In this document: one piece after another, positions 33,345 through 44,514 of the stretch
Layout: every line of letters starts with the position of its first letter
Position numbering within the stretch: position 1 is the first letter of the stretch
Assembly (NCBI RefSeq): GCF_963678635.1
Contig: NC_087062.1
Coordinates: 91,427,845 to 91,491,844, forward strand
From: Symsagittifera roscoffensis
Lineage: Eukaryota > Xenacoelomorpha > Acoela > Convolutidae
Length of the DNA stretch: 64,000 nucleotides
Reading direction: 5' to 3'
Program-made: the position numbers and the translations under genes
The notes under the pieces: model-generated
The model's input: the letters and a program-made list of their open reading frames with translations, nothing else
Database searches by the model: none
Told to the model about the DNA's origin: nothing

Positions 33345-34117
33345 TTACAAATTTCAGTTTTCAAGTGATGAAATGAATGAAAGCTTTTCACAATTGTGTC
33401 GCTTTTTCTACAACTACTGAAGGTTTCTTGGTTAAAAATTTGACACATAATGGATAAAACTGTTTTTTTGAGTATGTTCAAACAGAAAGCGTAAAAGTTG
33501 ATTTCATGGCGTTTTATGGCCATTTATTTAGTGGGCGTCAGACAAGTGTTCCTAATGCCCAAAAATCCCCATAAACAATAAAAACAGTTTAAAATTTTGG
33601 ACTTGAAAGTATTCGTTGGAAAGTAAAGATGTAAGCTACGTCCTCATATAAGCTTCAATTTACATAAAAATAATACTAAAGTTACTGAAATACGAAAAAA
33701 ATTTGCACAATTTTTGGCATCTCAGTAAAGGAATAGCAGAGTTTTCATTCAATTTTTGTCAAAGAGCGAAACAAAATTTTCAGTTTTTTTTTTATTTGAA
33801 GTGAAATTTCGATTGGAACCTTGCTCAGATCCTCGGCTCTCCAACGAATTCTTTTAATTCCAAATTTTCAAACTGCTTCTGCTGTTTATGGGGAATTTTT
33901 GGCATTAGGAACACTTCTCAGACGCCCTCTATTCAAATGATCAAACAAAGTTTTGAAAACAACTTTTTAAGTTTTTTATCCGGCTATAAACTACTAAGTA
34001 GTTCTATCCATCATATGTCACATTTTCAACCATTAATCTCCAGTAGTTGTTTAGAAAACGATAGAAACGCGAAAAAGTTTTCATTCATTTCATCTCTTGA
34101 AAACTAAAAGTTGCAGA
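33345..34117. mobile_element. Foldback/MITE-like element with arms of about 280 bp
   Basis: The left arm (about 33,345-33,630) and right arm (about 33,830-34,117) are imperfect inverted repeats. Matching pairs include TTTTCAAGTGATGAAATGAA with TTCATTTCATCTCTTGAAAA, and GTTCCTAATGCCCAAAAATC with TTTTTGGCATTAGGAAC. The core of about 200 bp is single copy. There is no coding content. It sits about 110 bases inside intron 1 from the exon 1 donor. Confidence 0.7.
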
Positions 34118-34231
34118 TTCTTTGTCCTGCCTGCGACTTTAATTTTGATTTTGCCTCGAAATATTGGCGTATTGACTGATTTACCCCAACTTATTTGATG
34201 CTAAAACCCAAAACTTCAAAAGTTTCCTCAC

Positions 34232-34709
34232 CGAAATTGTCTAGCCACTCAGGGTATATGAAGGAATAATACTTTTGGTAGTTTCTTTCCAGATAAGGAT
34301 ATTTGTCCAGCATAGATACATTTTTTTGGATATTTCGTCTTATCGACTCGAACAAATCACTTTGGGCTATCTGAGCCGTATGCATATAGAGCATTGACGT
34401 GTTGCCAAAGTATTGTTCCATGAACAAATTGCCTTTGTCCATTTCTCCGTTCATATCGCAAATTAGAATACTGGGCAATTTAGCCGAATCGCGATTTTCG
34501 TAGAAAACGTGTACTGATGTTTCCTTTGATAAAATGTCAAGAAAAAGGCTGATCTGAAAGTTTGCACAAACACACAGAGCCAAAAACAAAAGGAGAGACC
34601 AAAAGATTCGCATTTTGAAGCTGCGAAATCTGCTGGCTCGAACAAAGTAACCCATGCCATGTATTGTGCCGTATTCAGCGTATAACTTCAGATGCGCTAT
34701 TACAGCCAT
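34232..34709 (-). CDS. DEG/ENaC sodium channel subunit, exon 1
   Basis: This exon encodes the N-terminus of the channel subunit. The ATG at 34,709 gives MAVIAHLKLYAEYGTIHGMG. The His-Gly pair (residues 17-18) is the cytoplasmic HG gating motif of DEG/ENaC channels. The first transmembrane helix follows at about 33-57 (IFWSLLLFLALCVCANFQI). The rest is extracellular, with LPSILICDMNG and a Trp-rich end (YPEWLDNF). The donor TTCG|GTGAGG is excellent. With the other four exons the frame totals 1,545 bases, about 514 residues, usual for the family. No codon in frame upstream is better placed as a start. Confidence 0.83.
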
Positions 34710-36313
34710 GACTTTCTCGAAGATTAAGATTTGCCCAACTTTTGTTGTTTTTTTCAATATTTTTGAGTTTTTCTACCTTTTTTATATTCAAATTTTCAGT
34801 TGTGATGAGAACTCGCGACTGCTTCAGCTCTTTCAGGACATGGGGTCTTCTCCAGATATTTTTTCCTCTATAATGGCAAAGTGTAAATTTGATATAATCG
34901 TTAACTATTTGAATTAATGAAGATCAAACGCATAAAATTTCAATCAAAATAAAAAAACAGCTTATAATAATTGAAAAAAATTCAAATAAAGTGAAAATAA
35001 AGTGTGAACACAGTCGGGACAAAAGAATGATTTTCAAAAAACGGTTTATTTTTTGTGGCAAATGTTTGAGAAACCCAGAAGTTTCAGGCATTAATGTTTA
35101 ATCAACTGATTTCTACTGCAGCTGAAGTGTCTAATAAAAATGAATTAAGACTGCCGTGAACGATGTTGCCACCTTGCTGTTATAACCACTCAGAGCAAGA
35201 AATGACCTGTTTTTAACAAAAGAAAACTTTTTAACGGAAATTAATTTAGAGAAGGGCCTTCTTCTCCCTCCTTAAGACGGGAACAGTTACCCTTCCTGTT
35301 TCGTTGCTGCAGGAACATAAGCCTTAAGCTTTCAACTGAAATGATTATGGGTGTAATTAAAATGTTGACAGCTTTTCGAAAGCCCCCTCGTCAGATGAAC
35401 AAAACTTGATGACCCCAGTCTCATTAAAACATTTTAAGGGGTTGATCGACTCTAAATTTTGTGATGTGCGTAATTGTTGTGAGTATTCATTCCAGCTTTG
35501 TTTTTAATCTGAGTTCAATAGCTTCAAGTTTAAGATCAGAGAGAAGACTTGAAGCTTGAAAAAATAAAAGAGTAAGAGCTGTAGATTTTTGAAAATTGGG
35601 CCGTTTTGATGTTAAATCTACAACACATTCATAAAGGATAACCTCTTACTAAACTCTTAATCATAACGAATCTCAATAAAACTTAATAAACTCTAATTTT
35701 ACTTTTTATCTTACGACAACTTTATAGACCCTAATTAATTCGAACACAGCTTATGCATTATTTATTTCTAAAACAGTTTCATAAAAACTGAACTCTTAGG
35801 AAACTCCAATAACTCTTAAATGGTTTCCGCAACAGTTACATAAAATCTGAACTTTTAGGAAACTCCAATAAACCATGAGAAATGAAAATCGGACTAATTC
35901 CTCACATGAGTATAATGACACCATGATACAAATCGAAACACCAAACAATCAGTAGTCGATTTAGTGTTTGATACAGCGGTTCCCTTAATGCATTTGATTT
36001 GATCGTGCAAAAAATCCACAAGTTTTATTATCTTACGACATTAATACATACCGCACCAATACATACTATTGTTGAAGAATCAATACCAAAAAATACGCAA
36101 ATTTTTGGTCAAAACCTTTCATAAAGTGGCCCAAAAACGGTATTTTTGAAATCTTCTTTCAAAAATGTACCAGCAAAATTATCTAATTTTTTTCTGAAAA
36201 CCTCCCCACCCTTGAAAGAAGCTTAGATCTGAACCAGCATAAAAGTTTGAGAGATGATTTGTTCCGATGCTAAATGTAGGTCGGCCAAACAGAATAGTAA
36301 AATGGGGCTTTCT
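34710..36313. other. Upstream region of the channel gene
   Basis: It should contain the promoter and 5' UTR of the minus-strand channel gene, but no TATA box or initiator can be singled out in such AT-rich sequence. Bases 35,640-35,880 repeat AACTCTTAGGAAACTCCAAT-like words three times. Confidence 0.4.
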
Positions 36314-36844
36314 GTTCCGACTTTCGATACGAAAGTAACGGAATATTTGTGCTCGGGGTGGGTTTTTTTTTCTTCAGACAAATTTCGACTTTTTAACTAG
36401 CCATTTTTGACGGAATTTTTTTATATCTTTCAAAAGGTATTGTTGTCATGAGCTTAAATTTCACCTGTGATCATTTTTCGTAAAGTTATGAGGGTTTAAA
36501 GATTGCCATTTTGGCAATTTTGACCAATTTGGGACAATTAACGCGCGATATAATTCGCGCTATTAACGCGTAAGCGGAGATTTAATCCGTCTTATAATTC
36601 GTTCCAATTTGGATGAACGAAGCTTATTTGCCATGATTGATTTGTTAAAAGGAACAAAATTTCTCATTTTGTACTTTATATGGCGTGTGGGGGATGATTT
36701 TCATAAAAAAATTCAAATTTTAGATAAAAAAAATATTCATTTTATTTTATTTGATTTGATTTCTTTATGCTATTACTGCTGCTCCATAAACCTTAAAATT
36801 CAGTCGGAACATTCAGGGCTTCGCCCTGATACGAGCAGTCTTGT
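36314..36844 (+). mobile_element. Family A element, reference copy
   Basis: About 530 bp. The left end is GTTCCGACTTTCGATACGAA, a perfect 7-bp stem (ACTTTCG/CGAAAGT) with an ATA loop. The right end is CAGTCGGAACATTCAGGGCT followed by TCGCCCTGATACGAGCAGTC, holding the perfect stem TCAGGGC/GCCCTGA. The 9-bp GTTCCGACT of the left end reappears inverted (AGTCGGAAC) just inside the right hairpin. A third hairpin, GCGCGA-TATAAT-TCGCGC, lies in the middle. There is no ORF of note. Superfamily unknown; terminal hairpins with subterminal inverted repeats recall Helitron-like non-autonomous elements, but the standard Helitron ends are not seen. Confidence 0.75.
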
Positions 36845-39800
36845 TTCCTTTAACTGTTAGTAAAGGAATAGTAAAGGAACAGTTTCTTTCCTTTCAATGT
36901 TAGTAAAGGAACAGTAAATGAACAGTTTATTTCCTATAATTTTTAGTAAAAGACTAGTAAAGGAACAGTTTATTTTCTTTAGATATTAGTAAAGAAATAG
37001 TTTATTGTCAGGACTTTCGATACGAAAGTAACGGAATATTTGTGCTCGGGGTGCGTTTTTTTTCTTCAGACAAATTTCGACTTTTTAAATAGCCATTTTT
37101 GACGGAGTTTTCTTGGTTTCATTCGAAAGTTATTGTTGTCTTGCGCTTAATTTTGAGAAGATATTTCATCTGTGATCATTTTTTGTCAAGTTATGGGGAT
37201 TTCAAGTTTGCCATTTTAGCCAATTTGGGATAATTGTATATTTCGCGCTATTAACGCGTGAGCGGAGATTTAATCCGTCAAAAAATCGTTCCAAATTGAT
37301 TCAAAGAAGCCTATTTGCTATAAGTGATTTGTTACAAGGGGCAAAATCTGTTCTTTTGTATTTTATATGGCGTGTGGGGAGCTGATTTGTATAGAAAAAA
37401 TTTCAAATTAAATAAAAAATTTCCTTTAATTTTCTTACATTTAATTTGATAATGATATTTATTTTATTACTGCTCCATAAACCTTAAAAGGCAGTCGGAA
37501 CATTCAGGGCTTCGCCCTGACACGAGCAGTCTTGTTGTTGATTTCTGTACATTTTTCATTACATAGATTGTTTCTGACTTCATAATTTCAGACAAAATGG
37601 AGTTCTTCATTTCAATCGTAATTAGAAATGGTCCGTCAGTCAAAACTGGATATCTCAAAAAAGTACAAAGGGGGACCCTTTGGTTTGGTAGGGACTCGGG
37701 ATGTTTAACCTCCTTTTATATCACGTTTTTTTTCGGCAAACGAACATTTTTCATTGGCGTCTTTCTTCATTTTCACATATAATTTTTCCAACCTACAGAT
37801 CTTTCTCTGCAACCGTCCTTTTCATTTCAAAAAGCAGAGTACAATGTCTTATTCGTCATTATAGTTACTAAAATAGTCAGCCCTTCGAAGTCCCACCACA
37901 AAAATTTGAAAATTCTACTGATATCTAAAAACAAATGTTATATTTTTTATTATGACATATTTTGGATCAAAACAGTTTATTGTTCCAACTTTCGATACGA
38001 AAGTAACGGAATATTTGTGCTCGGGGTGGGTTTTTTTTTTCTTCAGACAAATTTCGACTTTTTTACTAGCCATTTTTGACGGAATTATTTTATATCATTC
38101 AAAAGGTATTGTAGCTCTGAGCTTAAATTTGAAAAAAAATTTCACCTGTTATGAGGGTTTAAAGATTGACATTTTGGCCATTTTGACCAATTTTGCACAA
38201 TTAACGCGCGATATAATTCGCGCTATTAACGCGTAAGCGGAGATTTAATCCGTCTTATAAATCGTTCCAATTTGGATGAACGAAGCTTATTTGCCATGAT
38301 TGATTTGTTAAAAGGAACAAAATTTCTCATTTTGTACTTTATATGGCGTGTGGGGGATGATTTTCATAAAAAAATTCAAATTTTAGATAAAAAAATATTC
38401 ATTTTATTTTATTTCATTTGATTTCTTTATGCTATTACTGCTGCTCCATAAACCTTAAAAGGCAGTCGGAACATTCAGGGCTTCGCCCTGATATAAGCAG
38501 TCTTGTTTCCTTTAATTGTTAGTAAAGGAATAGTAAAGGGACAGTTTCTTTCCTTTCAATGTTAGTAAAGGAACAGTAGAGGAACAGTTTATTTCCTTTA
38601 ATTGTTAGTAAAGGAATAGTAAAGGAACAGTTTATTTTCTTTAAATATTAGTAAAGAAATAGTTTATTGTCCCGACTTTCGATACGAAAGTAACGGAATA
38701 TTTGTGCTCGGGATGGGTTTTTTTTTCTTCAGACAAATTTCGACTTTTTAACTAGCCATTTTTGACGGAGTTTTCTTAGTTTCATTCAAAAAGTATTGTT
38801 GTCTTGCGCTTAATTTTGAGAAGATATTTCATCTGTGATCATTTTTTGTCAAGTTATGGGGATTTCAAGTTTGCCATTTTGGCCAATTTGGGATAATTGT
38901 ATATTTCGCGCTATTAACGCGTGAGCGGAGATTTAACCCGTCTAAAAAAAAATCGTTCCAAATTGATTGAAAGAAGCTTATTTGCCATAAGTGATTTGTT
39001 ACAAGGGGCAAAATATGTTCTTTTGTATTTTATATGGCGTGTGGGGAGCTGATTTTTAAAGAAAAAATTCCAAATTAAAAAAAAATTTCCTTTAATTTTC
39101 TTACATTTAATTTGATAATGATATTTATTTTATTACTGCTCCATAAACCTTAAAAGGCAGTCGGAACATTCAGGGCTTCGCCCTGACACGAGCAGTCTTG
39201 TTGTTGATTTCTGTACATTTTTCATTACATAGATTGTTTCTGACTTCATAATTTCAGACAAAATGGAGTTCTTCATTTCAAGCGTAATTAGAAATGGTCC
39301 GTCAGTCAAAACTGGATATCTCAAAAAAGTACAAAGGAGGGACCCTTTGGTTTGGTAGGGACTCGGGATGTTTAACCTCCTTTTATATCACGTTTTTTTT
39401 CGGCAAACGAACATTTTTCATTGGCGTCTTTCTTCATTTTCACATATAATTTTTCCAACCTACAGATCTTTCTCTGCAACCGTCCTTTTCATTTCAAAAA
39501 GCAGAGTACAATGTCTTATTCGTCATTATAGTTACTAAAATAGTCAGCCCTTCGAAGTCCCACCACAAAAATTTGAAAATTCTACTGATATCTAAAAACA
39601 AATGTTATATTTTTTATTATGACATATTTTGGATCAAAACAGTTTATTGTTCCAACTTTCGATACGAAAGTAACGGAATATTTGTGCTCGGGGTGGGTTT
39701 TTTTTTTCTTCAGACAAATTTCGACTTTTTTACTAGCCATTTTTGACGGAATTATTTTATATCATTCAAAAGGTATTGTAGCTCTGAGCTTAAATTTGAA

Positions 39801-40881
39801 AAAAAATTTCACCTGTGATCATTTTTCGTAAAGTTATGAGGGTTTAAAGATTGCCATTTTGGCAATTTTGACCAATTTGGGACAATTAACGCGCGATATA
39901 ATTCGCGCTATTAACGCGTAAGCGGAGATTTAATCCGTCTTATAATTCGTTCCAATTTGGATGAACGAAGCTTATTTGCCATGATTGATTTGTTAAAAGG
40001 AACAAAATTTCTCATTTTGTACTTTATATGGCGTGTGGGGGATGATTTTCATAAAAAAATTCAAATTTTAGATTAAAAAAATATTCATTTTATTTTATTT
40101 GATTTGATTTCTTTATGCTATTACTGCTGCTCCATAAACCTTAAAATTCAGTCGGAACATTCAGGGCTTCGCCCTGATACGAGCAGTCTTGTTTCCTTTA
40201 ACTGTTAGTAAAGGAATAGTAAAGGAACAGTTTCTTTCCTTTCAATGTTAGTAAAGGAACAGTAAATGAACAGTTTATTTCCTATAATTTTTAGTAAAAG
40301 ACTAGTAAAGGAACAGTTTATTTTCTTTAGATATTAGTAAAGAAATAGTTTATTGTCAGGACTTTCGATACGAAAGTAACGGAATATTTGTGCTCGGGAT
40401 GCGTTTTTCTTCTGACAAATTTCGACTTTTTAAATAGCCATTTTTGACTGAGTTTTCTTGGTTTCATTCGAAAGTTATTGTTGTCTTGCGCTTAATTTTG
40501 AGAAGATATTTCATCTGTGATCATTTTTTGTCAAGTTATGGGGATTTCAAGTTTGCCATTTTAGCCAATTTGGGATAATTGTATATTTCGCGCTATTAAC
40601 ATGTGAGCGGAGATTTAATCCGTCAAATAAATTGGTCCAAATTGATTCAAAGAAGCCTATTTGCTATAAGTGATTTGTTACAAGGGGCAAAATCTGTTCT
40701 TTTGTATTTTATATGGCGTGTGGGGAGCTGATTTTTATAGAAAAAATTTCAAATTAAATAAAAAATTTCCTTTAATTTTCTTACATTTAATTTGATAATG
40801 ATATTTATTTTATTACTGCTCCATAAACCTTAAAAGGCAGTCGGAACATTTAGGGCTTTGCTCTGATACGAGCAGTCCTGT
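36314..40881 (+). repeat. 1,667-bp tandem array of paired family A elements
   Basis: The array has about 2.7 units starting near 36,314, 37,982 and 39,649. Each full unit holds two family A copies (36,314-36,844 and 37,008-37,534; 37,982-38,505 and 38,669-39,201; 39,649-40,192 and 40,355-40,881) joined by an AGTAAAGGAACAGTTT minisatellite, plus a linker with a hAT-tip piece (GGTCCGTCAGTCAAAACTGG, GTACAAAGGGGGACCCTTTGG-like). Units are nearly identical, so the amplification is recent. The third unit is cut off at its second family A copy, where the palindrome begins. Confidence 0.85.
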
Positions 40882-42563
40882 TTAACTTTACTTTGCACAA
40901 ATCTGATCAATTGTGTAATCCCCCCTCCCCCCTGCCCCTTGTGACCAATTGAGCTAACCCCCAAAAAAACTAAAACGCTACAAAAAGACGTCAACAAACG
41001 CAAGTAAATGCTTGATGTGCTCATATCACGCAAACAATTGACCAACTAAAATTCATTTTATGAGTATCAAGAAAAACTTTGAAAACGAAAAAAAAATAGA
41101 AATTTGAAAAAAAAAATTGCTATTTTTCGTTTGGGCGGCCATTGCTCTCATTGAGAAAAACGAGTTATCAGGGTTAGTGCTCTAGCCTTGTATCTGCATA
41201 CCAAAAACTTTTCTGCTCAGCACCTTAATTTTGTACGCCAATAGCTTTTTTCCATTCAGGTCCAAAAAAATTGCTTTATGTGCCTCCGTTTTACTGACTC
41301 TTTTTTTTTTCACTCTGAATGTAATTTTTGAGCTTTGATTATGTCAAATTTGGCGTTCAACATTCATTGGAGAATCTGTTTCATGATTTCATATCATTCA
41401 AACTAATTTCAAGTGGTTATAAACATGTCTCAAGATTATGTGCCTCCGTTGGTTTATGGGGGGAGATAGCTCAAAAGGTATTTTTTGAGACATGTTTATA
41501 ACCACTTGAAATTAGTTTGAATGATATGAAATCATGAAACAGATTTTCCAATGATTGTTGAACGCCAAATATGAAATAATCAAAGCTCAAAAATTACATT
41601 CAGTGTGAAAAAAAAGAGTCAGTAAAACGGAGGCACATAAAGCATTTTTTTTGGACCTGAATGGAAAAAAGCTATTGGCGTACAAAATTAAGGTTCTGAG
41701 GAGAACAAATTGGTATGCAGGTACAAAACTAGAGCACCAACCCTGATAACTCGTTTTTCTCAATGAGAGTAATGGCCGCCCAAACCAAAAATAGCAATTT
41801 TTTTTTCAAATTTCTATTAATTTTTTTTTTCGTTTTCAAAGTTTTTCTTGATACTCATAAAATGAACTTCAGTCGGTCAATTGATTGCGTGATATGAACA
41901 CATCAAGCATTTACTTGCGTTTGTTGACCTCTTTTTGTAGCGTTTTAGTTTTTTTGGGGGGATAGCTCAATTGGTCACTAGGGGCAGGGGGAGAGGGGAT
42001 TACTCAATTGATGAGATTTGTGCAAAGTAAAGTTAAACAAGACTGCTCGTATCAGGGCAAAGCCCTAAATGTTCCGACTGCCTTTTAAGGTTTATGAAGC
42101 AGTAATAATATAAATATCATTATCAAATTAAATGTAAGAAAATAAAATAAATTTTTTTTTTATTTGAAATTTTTTCTATAAAAATCAGCCACCCACACGC
42201 CATATAAAATACAAAAGAACATATTTCGCCCCTTGTAACAAATCACTTATGGCAAATAAGCTTCTTTCAACCTATTTGGACCAATTTATTTGACGGATTA
42301 AATCTCCGCTCACGTGTTAATAGCGCGAAAGATACAATTATCGCAAATTGGCCAAAATGGCAAACTTGAAATCCCCATAACTTTACAAAAAATGATCACA
42401 GATGAAATATTTTCTCAAAATTAAGCGCAAGACAACAATAACTTTTGAATGAAACTAAAAAAAGTCCGTCAAAAATGGCTAGTTAAAAAGTCGAAATTTG
42501 TCTGAAGAAAAAAACCCACCTCGAGCACAAATTTTCCGTTACTTTCGTATCGAAAGTCAGGAC
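40355..42563. repeat. 2.2-kb palindrome with 1,078-bp arms
   Basis: The left arm (40,355-41,432) is a family A copy followed by about 550 bp of unique sequence. The right arm (41,486-42,563) is the inverted equivalent, ending in a minus-strand family A copy. Matched pairs include AAACATGTCTCA (41,421) with TGAGACATGTTT (41,486), and AAGTAAATGCTTGATGTG with CACATCAAGCATTTACTT. The spacer is 53 bases. The arms are similar but not identical. No protein is encoded. Confidence 0.85.
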
Positions 42564-42893
42564 AATAAACAATTTATTTACTAAAATTGAAAGAAAACAA
42601 ACTGTTCCTTTACCATTCCTTTACTAACAATTAAAGGAAAAAAACTGTTACTTCACAATTCCTTTACTAACATTGAAAGGAAATAAACTGTTCCTTTACT
42701 ATTCCTTTACTAACAATTAAAGGAAATAAACTGTTCCTTTACTATTCCTTTACTAACATTTAAAGGAAATAAAATGTTCCTTTACTATTCCTTTACTACC
42801 AAAGAAAGGAAATAAACTGTTCCTTTACTTTTCATATTACTAACATTTAAAGGAAATAAACTGTTCCTTTCCTATTCCTTTTAACATTTAACA
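42564..42893 (-). repeat. Minisatellite of about 42-bp units (AAAGGAAATAAACTGTTCC)
   Basis: About seven units of AATTAAAGGAAATAAACTGT followed by TCCTTTACTATTCCTTTACT lie between two minus-strand family A copies. The same unit in the other orientation links the family A copies of the tandem array at 36.8-37.0, 38.5-38.7 and 40.2-40.35 kb, and it returns at 43,308-43,460. It appears to travel with family A. Confidence 0.8.
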
Positions 42894-43307
42894 TGCCAAG
42901 CCCTGAATGTTTCGACTGCCTTTTAAGATTTCAGTAGCAGTAAAAACCAAAAAAACATAATGTAATAAAATGAAAAAAAAATTCTCTCACACGCCATATT
43001 AAAAACGAAAAGATAGATTTCGCTCCTTTCAACAAATCAATTATGGCAAATAAGCTCCTTTCAACCAATTTGGAACAATTTGTAAGACGGAATAAATCTC
43101 CGCTGACACTTTAATCGCGCGAAATTTATCGCGCGTCAATTGTCCCAATCTGTAAAGCCCCATAACCTTACAAAAAATGATTACAGGTGAATTATTTTTT
43201 CAAATTTAAGCTCAGGAACACATTACTTTTTGAATGATATACAAAAAATTCCGTCAAAAAATTCCGTACAAAAAATTCCGTCAACAATTCGTATCAAAAG
43301 TCGGAAC
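42894..43307 (-). mobile_element. Family A element, degenerate copy
   Basis: Minus-strand copy of about 414 bp with internal losses. The right-end GCCCTGAATGTTTCGACTGC survives without a full hairpin, and the left end is reduced to CGTATCAAAAGTCGGAACAA. Confidence 0.65.
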
Positions 43308-43460
43308 AATAAACTATTCCTTTACTATTCTTTTAATGAAATTTAAAGGAAGTAAACTGTTCCTTTACTATTTCTTTACTAACGTTTAAAGGAAATAAAC
43401 TGTTCATTTACTATTCGTTTAGTAACCTTTAAAGGAAATAAATTGTTCCTTTACTAATTC
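43308..43460 (-). repeat. Minisatellite block flanking family A
   Basis: Three to four more units of the AAAGGAAATAAACTGTTCC minisatellite. Confidence 0.7.
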
Positions 43461-44514
43461 AACGAAGCGATTCAAAAAAATTGGGGACCAACAAAATCGT
43501 TAGCAGTAGTCCGGAAATGATAGAAAACAAGTTTTTTCATCAAAACTTGTTACCCCAAAAAGCAGCAATTACTCCCTTTGCAATTTTCTTCCATTTTTGC
43601 AGAACTTGAGAAAATAAATCAGAATTTTAAAGCGGTAAGCAATGCATAAAAAATTACTTTTAACTGAACTCCAAACAATTTTCATGCCATTTTCATGTCG
43701 TTTTGTCAATTTAGTCGGTATTTGGATGCAAGTTTTGAGATGTTTAAGTACTTGTTTATGGAATTGCGATCGTACAAAAAAAATGGTTTTCTATCTCAGA
43801 TTTATCCCAAAAAAGTGGACCATGTACTAGGAGCAAAGCGAAAGGCGTAATTAAAGTGGCAAAAATTTCTACTACCGCTAAACAGAGATCGCTTACAGTT
43901 AGAATTGTGCAGGCTTTTAACTATTTAAAACAAAATGACTTGATACCGGTTAACATACATGGAATGTCAGAATTAGTTGTTTGAGACTCTATAAACAGTT
44001 TTTTCAATTTTACCTAAAAGACAATCAGGAACTCTACAAACTGTTTTTTAATTTCAGCCCTTAATTTAATTTGTTTGTTGAGGTGATGCTGGCTGTCTTC
44101 TCTTTACTCTCCAGGATATCCTACTCGATGAGCAGTACTGCTCTTTAGGATCTCCCTCCAGGCATAATTTATTGCTTTTGGCGTTGTATATGTAGCTGGT
44201 AAAGTAATTCAAATTTCAATTTCAAGTTTCAACTATTCCGACCACTTCATGGTTTCTTACTCACTTCACATTCGGATTAATCCGCTCAAAAGTGTCCATG
44301 AAATGTGTTCAGACTTTCGACCTTTCCGTGGGCAAAAATTGGCTGCACTTCTATGATACTATTTTTGTCGTTCGGCCTGATTACTTACTGTAATTTGTTA
44401 AATCTTTTGCCTGAAAAAATTAGATGACTGGCAAAAAATCAATTACTACATTCCAAAATTTATGTTTGCATATATTTTGATTATAAAATCTTTATGCAAA
44501 ATCTATCATGATTT
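43461..44514. other. Non-coding, downstream flank of the coiled-coil gene
   Basis: No gene recognised. It should contain the 3' UTR of the minus-strand coiled-coil gene, but no canonical AATAAA is well placed near the stop; one occurs at about 44,167-44,172. Confidence 0.4.

Noticed and set aside
37467-37658. 63-codon minus frame repeated at 39,133-39,324
   Set aside because: Duplicated only because it lies in the 1,667-bp tandem unit; it spans a family A end and linker with no protein-like constraint.
42564-42893. CRISPR-like regular repeat
   Set aside because: Units are adjacent minisatellite copies with no unique spacers, associated with transposon ends.
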